Assembly: GCA_002633025.1 (NCBI GenBank)
Contig: NMRB01002521.1
Location: 6,998-70,997, forward strand
Reading direction: 5' to 3'
From: Notospermus geniculatus
Taxonomy: Eukaryota > Nemertea > Pilidiophora > Heteronemertea > Lineidae
Length of the DNA: 64,000 bases
Both the position numbers and the translations under genes were made by a program. Position 1 is the stretch's first letter. Each line of letters begins with the position of its first letter. Of the stretch, positions 58,217-64,000 are shown in pieces. Under the pieces are notes generated by a model. It made no database searches. It worked only from the letters and a program-made list of their open reading frames with translations, and was not told the DNA's origin.

Positions 58217-58619
58217 GGGGCCGTATTCTAGAAGCTTCCTTAACTCTAGTTTACCTTTAGCTATTGTTTGCAGGGCAAAATACAAAAGGTAAAAAAGAAA
58301 GTTTGGGTTTATAGTCTGATATCAACAACGGTAGAGGTGTCATCCGACTTTACACTTTAACCCCAATCCATCCGGAAACCTTTCAGCAGAACTCAGATGA
58401 GCTGCTCATTCAGCGCTACAATCTGAGCATTTCCGACCGGTACCCATTTATACACCAGGGTGGAGAGAGGCCAGTGAGGCAAAGAGACTTGCCCAAAGTC
58501 TCACGCGTAGTGGGATTCGGACCCGGGACCCCCTGGCCGCTAGTCGAAGGCCCGAACCACTACACCACCGTGGCTCCAAAGTGGACCTTAGGGTTAAGGA
58601 GGCTTCTAGAATACGGGCC
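58217..58619. mobile_element. GGCCGTATTCTAGAAG MITE with a SINE inside
   Basis: The ends GGGGCCGTATTCTAGAAGCT and GGCTTCTAGAATACGGGCC pair and extend through CCTTAAC/GTTAAGG. The intact order of the family is seen at 29277-29362, which has no SINE. Confidence 0.85.
58299..58577 (-). mobile_element. tRNA-derived SINE, copy 3
   Basis: On the minus strand it reads GGAGCCACGGTGGTGTAGTG with B box GGGTCCGAATCCCAC, through CTCTCTCCACCCTGGTGTAT to TATAAACCCAAAC. It is full length and lies inside the 58.2-kb MITE. Confidence 0.9.
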
Positions 58620-60359
58620 TTTGTTTTTCTACAGGTCGAACTACAGACATCTTGTACCACCAAGGGCAAAATCGCCTTTGGTCTTAGTCCAAAGGCGAAG
58701 TTACCAGAGGCCTTAAAATTCCAAGATTCCTTCTGGTTTATATCAGTATCACCTCCGATACAAAAGATGCTGTGAGCGGCTTCCTTTTGTCTTCCACCTT
58801 TTTGGGATACATCAGAACAGAGGCCTATACAATTCCCACGCCGCTGAATAATCGCCCGTCCATCCTTCGTGGAATTCTTATCGATTTCAATGTCCCTTGT
58901 ACCGTTAGGAGAAGCCCAAAAGAGGAAGAGGTTTTGGGACGAAGTGAACAACTTACAAGACCAAGCACGGCAAACGGTACTATCCAAAAATAAACAAGTG
59001 GGTCGTCATAGTTTACAAACCTTCTATATGAAAAAGACCGGCAGGTCTGAAAAGCCAAAAGAGAAAGCGTTCCTTTTGGGACGCAGTGAACACCATAGCA
59101 AGCAAGTCAAAATTCTGAATCATAAAGGAGAGGGCTTACATCGTGGTATGGGGTGCGTAATGGGTAAAGTCACGCGGTTCAGTCGTTGCCAAGGTGGTTA
59201 GTTTTGTCCATCAAGCTTTCATTGCTCAGAGAACACAGCTACGTCTCAGGTTTTTAATCACGTTAGCCGGTGTCAGACGTCTTGGTGGTTGACTTTAGAA
59301 CCTAATACCGAATCACACTGAGCTAGTTCTCAGTACGTTCTTGAAAATTTTGCCGAACTGGCTCAAACTGTCTGCGAACGGAATGACGTAGTGGCAACTT
59401 TTTACAGTCTTTTTACGAACTTCATGGATGGGAATTTTGCTCCAGAAGATCGAGGCATTATTTTGCCAAGGGTTACACGCTCTAGCCCGTTTTACGACTT
59501 TTTTAGGACAGGGCAGGACGTTTTGAGAACTACTTCAGCGTGAACGGCCTTTAGATCACCCATGGCAGATCGACAGGCTCACATTCGAGGCTCTTCCAAA
59601 CATCGCCCCCTTGGAGAACTCAACCTACACGAACCAGCATCACGAAACACCATCGTTGACTGACAAAACATGTGAAAAACGACATGATGAACCGTGTGCA
59701 AAGCAGGAGTAATTCTGAAATGTACTGGTAATGAGGGAGGACAAATTGACACATGTCCCACTGCAGACAAAGTACCGTCATTACTGCAAGTCTCAGCATC
59801 ATGAGGGATTAGGCAATCAAGGTGCGGAGAGAAGTGATCAGGACACAGATGTTTTATCAGCAGGTAAAATAGTAGTTTGTGAATCGGCACATGGCATCAG
59901 TCTCCCTGAAGACTCGCTATCATTCTGTCACCATGTTCTGTTTGCCACCAGGTTTCTTGGTTTTAATAGAGCGGCCGAAAGACGGTGTCAGAAGCAAGGG
60001 GTCGGTTCCGTCAGGACCCAAATCATTGGAAACAGCACATCTCTGAATAAGTACTCGGCCACTGAATTGTCACCACCGTGGTTCCTTCAGTGACAAAGTT
60101 TTAGCTGGCCAGTTCTGGAACATGTTCTCACTGATCGAGCCGTCTCTGAATGACCCACCACTCCAAAATCCAGATGGACTTGACGACTGGGCATTTATCC
60201 TCCCTTATACCCTGAAGATCTGAGGGTTTCAATGCCACCAGCTACGGTAAGCGTCGGGATATTTTTCTGCCCTGTGACCTTCAGGGCAGGAAGTAAAGAT
60301 TCGGACTTCCGGGTTCGATCCCTTCTCGGACCCATTCGTCATGTTGACGACTGAATTTT
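58620..60359. other. No gene seen, short imperfect repeats
   Basis: AAAGAGGAAGAGGTTTTGGG then ACGAAGTGAACAAC (58917) is echoed by AAAGAGAAAGCGTTCCTTTT then GGGACGCAGTGAACACC (59058), and GCCTTTGGTC..AAAGGC occurs near 58674. Frames of 100-120 codons (58869-59201, 59731-60093) are unrecognised. Confidence 0.35.
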
Positions 60360-60363
60360 CCCT

Positions 60364-60660
60364 CAGGGCCGAAGCCAACGAATCATTGGCCCTGGTAAGT
60401 AGGGAAGAGGCCATCTCAAGCTACTCATATTCCTGACTTGCCCTTGCAAAAGGCTCATGCGATTTGGGAAGGGGACTCTTTTTGACAGAGCGTTTTTTTT
60501 TCTGCGGGCACCTCGGTTTTTCTGCATTTGCATTTCATTTTTCCGCCAGGCCAGGGTCGATGCCATGGCATTATTGGCCCTGGTAAATACGGAGGAGGCC
60601 ATCTCAAGCTGCTCATGTTCCTCACTTGGCTGGGGTCTTTTACTTGCCCTTGCAAAGAAA
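60364..60660. repeat. Diverged direct duplication, ~190-bp period
   Basis: GCCNGGGCC..GCCA..ATTGGCCCTGGTAA, GAGGCCATCTCAAGCT(A/G)C then TCAT, and ACTTGCCCTTGCAAA recur at 60364 and 60553. The plus-strand frame of the second copy stays open to 60777 and both copies translate similarly (ALVNTEEAISS, ALVSREEAISS), so a decayed repeated coding domain is possible. Confidence 0.5.
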
Positions 60661-60969
60661 CAAGGTACAAAGGCACCACGGTTTACTGTCCCATGCGATG
60701 GACGTGAAGAGCCGGGAATGAAATTCCGGCACCTCGGCTTTCCTCTCACTGTAATAAATTCGACCAATATTGTCTGAACACTAGCAAATAGGGCCGACCT
60801 CTGCACTTTCATGCAGTTCTGGACTGAATGCTGCGCTTATCTTCTACTCGATGTAAGAAAACGCTCCTTTTTCTCTTGGACTTGAGAACTCTGGTACTTT
60901 TAAGAAGTCAGCGTCTTGTACAGGTCTTGGCGGACACCGATGGCATGAGGGGTTCGATGTGACACCAAG

Positions 60970-61269
60970 CACGGATCCAGGGGGGCACACCCGGCCCGTG
61001 CCCCCCCCCTATTTTTCGGTGACCAACGTTAGAAAAATTGCCCTTTTTCAATGTGCCACATAATTGCCTTGTAATTTGTCCTTCAGATGCTGGGAAATTG
61101 TACCAACGGCCTTGTAGTTTTCAAAATTTTCTGGAGGAGAGCTCCCAGAACCCCCGCTGTGGCTTCGCGACTTTGGCGCTCGCCTTCATCGGTCCTCCAG
61201 TGGCCTTCTGCCCCCCTTGCCAGAATCATCTGCCCCCCCCCCCTTGCCAGAATCATGGATCCGCTCCTG
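60970..61269. mobile_element. Possible hAT-like MITE remnant
   Basis: CACGGATCCAGGGGGG at the left and GGATCCGCTCCTG at the right resemble the CAGGGGCGGATCC ends of the 15.75- and 25.3-kb elements. A duplicated CCCCCCTTGCCAGAATCATC lies near the right end. The pairing is weak. Confidence 0.4.
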
Positions 61270-62706
61270 GACACGATGACAACCACAGCTACATTTTCCT
61301 TCACAGAGACAAAGATTGAGCCAGTTCAGTCCCAGATTTCTCAAAACAACATTCATTCTATCTGAAGTCAACTGGTACCACGCACTGAGGACTTATGACA
61401 GACGCATGCCGGCCCTTTGCCTTTCCTTTGTGATAAATTCTCCAGGTTGATTGTATTTGACTCTCTTATCTTGCCCGTATCTACTACCAGCTTTTATTGA
61501 AAATCTCAAGCATGCAATCTTTGCTATTGTACAGTCGAGTGATATTACCACGAGTTACATGTGGCGGCGTCTAGTGCATACTAAAAGAACTCTATGATTG
61601 AGTAGGAAGAGGTCACATTATATCGATATACTCGTATCGTATATTGGCGTGTTTGTCCGTATTATGTCAGCATATGATGCCAGGAAAGTCAACTTCAATC
61701 AAAGGAAAAATGAACCCAAGCATGGAGGTCATTGTCAGACATATGTATGAAGAGTTAGCCAAGGAAGAGCTGGCTGGAGTCACGTAGATGGCTAAATATT
61801 GTGACGTAGTTGCAGGTTCTTGGCGGGAAACTGCATCCGGAAGCCAGTGAGTGCGGTAACCTTGACATGGAGACAAGGACTGCAGCTGGGAATCGTCCAA
61901 AGCTATGATGCTGGTCTTGCTGTGATACCAAATTGAGGTAGCATAAAGCTGAGATTTCTCGGTCGAAAGATACGTGGGAGCTGGGTTGGTGTGTGGATTT
62001 GCAAGAAGGCATTGGCCAGAGGCAAGGGGCAAGCATCGACAGCAAAAATGTCATTCAGATATCGGTAATGTGTTCGTCTTTATGATGCATGTGCTTCGCA
62101 CCAGCGCAGTGACGTACATTCGAGGGTTGGTACAGCAACCCTAGTCGACAAATTTGGAAGTCAGAATGCATGAGACTTCAAAGAAATCGGATACCGGTAC
62201 AAATGTACGCAAACATCGGCAGACGTAAATACGTCATCTATTATTACACGGTAGTAGAGAGAGTAGGCGAGACAGAGGTCATAAAATGGCCGTCAATACT
62301 CCAGCCACTTCAGTATCCCACTAAATAAAATAAACAATGATCCAGGAATGACGTTTATGGGCACATTATGACAAGGAGGCTATAAAACAAATTGGCGCCA
62401 TTCATGTTATAGTCATTACAGCCACACACCTGTTACCATGACGGTCACAGATTCGTTCACTGCGGCAGAGTCATGCACATTTAATTGGCATGAGCAGATA
62501 TACACGTTCTGAAGTTTCATTCTGTACCGACGTTTTATGGTGCAGTGAGGCTATGTAGTATTTAAAACGCAATTTGTCAGATTTATTGCATTGGTAGCAA
62601 TAATTTATGCCGTAGACTGAGGGCATTGAAAAAATGCAGTAAAACCGCGATTTGATGGCTACCCCATAACGATAATGGAGAGTTATCTATCGGGCCACGC
62701 GCCCTG
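61270..62706. other. Hox4 intron next to exon 1, no gene seen
   Basis: No repeat copy was recognised in 61.4-62.7 kb, which is unusual for this window. Frames at 61667-62054 are unrecognised. The absence of elements may mark regulatory sequence under constraint. Confidence 0.4.
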
Positions 62707-62735
62707 GCCATTAATTAAACGTAATGGGCTATAGA
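62707..62735. promoter_or_regulatory. Cluster of homeodomain-type motifs in Hox4 intron
   Basis: About 50-75 bp inside the intron from the exon 1 donor, the plus strand reads CCATTAATTAAACG followed by TAATGGGCTATAG. This packs a TTAATTAA palindrome and two TAAT/ATTA cores, including TAATGG, into under 30 bp. Hox introns in other animals contain conserved homeodomain-binding clusters thought to mediate auto- or cross-regulation, for example in the Deformed and Hoxb4 loci. Nearby intron sequence (62330-62600) also has several TTTATGG/TTTATGCC-like words. Function is inferred from motif and position only. Confidence 0.4.
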
Positions 62736-62783
62736 GAACTCGAAATGTGGTGTGGAGGGAAAGATTTGTAAGATATACCCTAC

Positions 62784-63180
62784 CTGTCGTACTGTGAACC
62801 TTCTTCATCCAGGGATAGATCACTGGGGGGCCTGTCGCCTGATTGTGTCCCTGATTTGTGTGATGAGAGTCCAGATTCGTTGTGGGTAGAGGCATTGGTC
62901 CGCAGTTGATAGGGATGTCCTCCTGAGGGGCACCCCGGTGGTGTACCGGGGACACCCCGTTCATATACCCGTAACTCGCCTGGCTTGTCGGAGAATAGTG
63001 TCCCTTTCCTTCGTCGTAACTCACATTTTCACCGTGTTGGTACCCGTAATTCTCAGTTTGTGGTCGATAGTAGTCCGACTGTGAGTTAGGCATATAACTT
63101 GTATGCGAATATTCCTCATTCGGAGGGAACTTCGGTTCTACGTAAGGGTTGGAGTTCATCAAGAACGAACTCATGGTCAT
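62784..63180 (-). CDS. Hox4: Hox4 exon 1: N-terminus and YPWM hexapeptide
   Basis: Hox4 is a nuclear homeodomain transcription factor that patterns the anterior-posterior axis. This exon encodes residues 1-132 plus the first base of codon 133. The N-terminus reads MTMSSFLMNSNPYVEPKFPP, the M-x-MSSF...KFPP...EEY signature typical of Hox4/Deformed proteins. The middle is rich in Tyr, Ser, Gln, Asn and Pro. Near the end comes the hexapeptide YPWMKKVH (YPWM at residues 122-125), the known docking motif for Pbx/Exd cofactors. The exon ends in CAG|GTAGGG (minus strand), a good donor, with GT at 62783-62782. I start at the first in-frame ATG (63178-63180); the ATG two codons on has a better -3 base (A) and could also be used. 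The reading frame continues past the donor into intron sequence without conservation, which supports splicing there. Hox4 identity is clear; the exact translation start is less so. Confidence 0.95.
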
Positions 63181-63560
63181 TAATTTTGCCGGAATTGAGT
63201 GGAAATAATTTTTCTCTCGCCGTGCCGTGGACCAGTTATCATAACTCCGCCTACTTATGCAGATTTATCCGCACATGTGACACCGCGCGCCAATTGGATT
63301 CCAGTGTTATGACCTTGGGCAATCCATCATCCATTGACAATTACGCTGTTTGAAAACACGAGTAAATACAGTCAGGCACTCGAGCAAAAACAATGCAAGT
63401 GAAGATGTTCTGTACTGAGAAGTCCTCTCCGCTTTCCTAGCTGTTATCTCTGTCGGGTTTCAGCGCGATCTGGTGATTTAGTGCGTCGGTGCCTGTTCTT
63501 AAATCAATAATATATGCAGCTAAGATCCACGAAGAATAAAAACGAGGCACTCAGGTTCGT
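63181..63560 (-). promoter_or_regulatory. Hox4 5' flank, probable 5' UTR and promoter
   Basis: Upstream of the Hox4 start, read on the minus strand, there is a CCAATTGG box (63290-63297) next to a GCGCGC run and a CACATGTG E-box (63272-63279), about 90-115 bp before the ATG. AT-rich words such as GATAAATC and TTATGATAA lie between. I found no clear TATA box or initiator, so a transcription start cannot be placed. Confidence 0.35.
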
Positions 63561-64000
63561 ATTTCAGGAAATGACAACTGCATGGCGACTGCGACTGACT
63601 TGCATTGCAGGGCCAGCCAGGCATTCCAGGCATGCCAGGCAGACCTTGTAACGGGTCTTTCTCCTGACCCAACTCCTGACTGCCCGTCTCAGCCCCTCGA
63701 CCTCTCTGTCTCAGTGAGTATCATGATGTACTTCGGCGGTTTCGCCTACTTTACCACCAAGCACTCAGCACACTGACATGACTGAATGACATTCACGTTC
63801 TCTGCGAATAGCACCCATGTGATGACCCCGGTGATGACACCCAAGCTTCACTAACCTCCTCTTCAAGGCATGAGACAATGCCAGAAATGCCGTCTTGACA
63901 TGCAGCTCACGACGTAGCTTCCTAGACAACAAACCGACGACTCCACGCGACTTCACCTCATAGCATCCACTCTATGATGACTGTAATTTGCATAGGACAC
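63561..64000. other. Upstream of Hox4, no gene seen
   Basis: This is unique-looking sequence with no supported gene. A short stretch repeats GCCAGGCATTCCAGGCATGCC (63612-63645) imperfectly. The miR-10 hairpin often lies upstream of Hox4 in other animals; its mature sequence is not present on either strand here, so it must be beyond the window if it exists. Confidence 0.5.

Larger units (their letters stand above)
44861..62783 (-). other. Hox4: Hox4 intron, ~17.9 kb, phase 1
   Basis: This interval runs between the donor at 62783 and the acceptor at 44861. Most Hox genes have one intron between hexapeptide and homeobox, and this one sits in that place, but about 18 kb is long for the class. 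It carries a three-unit MITE array (45.0-45.5 kb), a 3.2-kb structure with inverted arms (45.8-49.1 kb), several fold-back elements, two SINE copies, and a homeodomain-motif cluster close to exon 1. I saw no additional coding exon. An alternative reading, that the two exons belong to different Hox genes, is unlikely because phase and paralog group agree. Confidence 0.9.

Noticed and set aside
58448-58987. 179-codon minus-strand open frame
   Set aside because: Its C-terminal third is SINE copy 3 and adjoining residues are MITE arm, so it is a chance frame.
59579-60093. Opposing ~100-120 codon frames as a gene
   Set aside because: No splice framing, domain or repeated homology; neither strand is favoured.

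Overview
This is a piece of an animal genome. The one host gene I can support is a Hox gene of paralog group 4 on the minus strand. Exon 1 (62784-63180) holds the Hox4-type N-terminus and the YPWM hexapeptide. Exon 2 (44541-44860) holds an Antennapedia-class homeodomain followed by the Hox4-type KLPNTK tail. The two exons are separated by a ~17.9-kb intron, both ends have consensus splice sites, and the phases match (phase 1); together they encode 238 residues. If the cluster is collinear, Hox3 lies beyond coordinate 1 and Hox5 (with miR-10, if its ancestral place is kept) beyond coordinate 64000. One N gap and a stray ambiguous base show this is a draft assembly.

The organism is probably an invertebrate deuterostome. 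A loosely spaced Hox cluster, a large Hox4 intron, and very frequent TAGGCCTA and TACATGTA words suggest a hemichordate; amphioxus or a sea star is also possible. Sea urchins are unlikely because they are reported to lack Hox4. The species call is inference.

Nearly everything else is dispersed repeat DNA, dominated by short non-autonomous fold-back (MITE-like) elements. By region: 0-8.2 kb has a tRNA-derived SINE, a Tc1-like transposase remnant and the first fold-backs. 8-20 kb has TTAA-flanked, hAT-like and Tc1-like MITEs, a nested pair at 11.7-12.2 kb and a 111-bp-arm palindrome at 13.3 kb. 20-26 kb has degenerate tandem repeats, two copies of a 400-bp fold-back family and a duplicated CACGTG palindrome unit. 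28-35 kb has a broken PIF/Harbinger transposase fragment, a Harbinger-type MITE across the assembly gap and two tandem arrays of a GGGTCC-ended MITE. 35.2-36.4 kb is a GC-rich block with interleaved inverted repeats (A B A' B'). 36.7-44.3 kb holds further fold-backs up to the 3' side of Hox4. The Hox4 intron (44.9-62.8 kb) carries another MITE array, a 3.2-kb structure with inverted arms, palindromes nested in palindromes, and SINE/MITE nestings in both directions.

There is no prokaryotic content, CRISPR array, rRNA gene or convincing tRNA gene. Apart from Hox4, the open reading frames seen are short and have no recognisable domain, except for the two transposase remnants.
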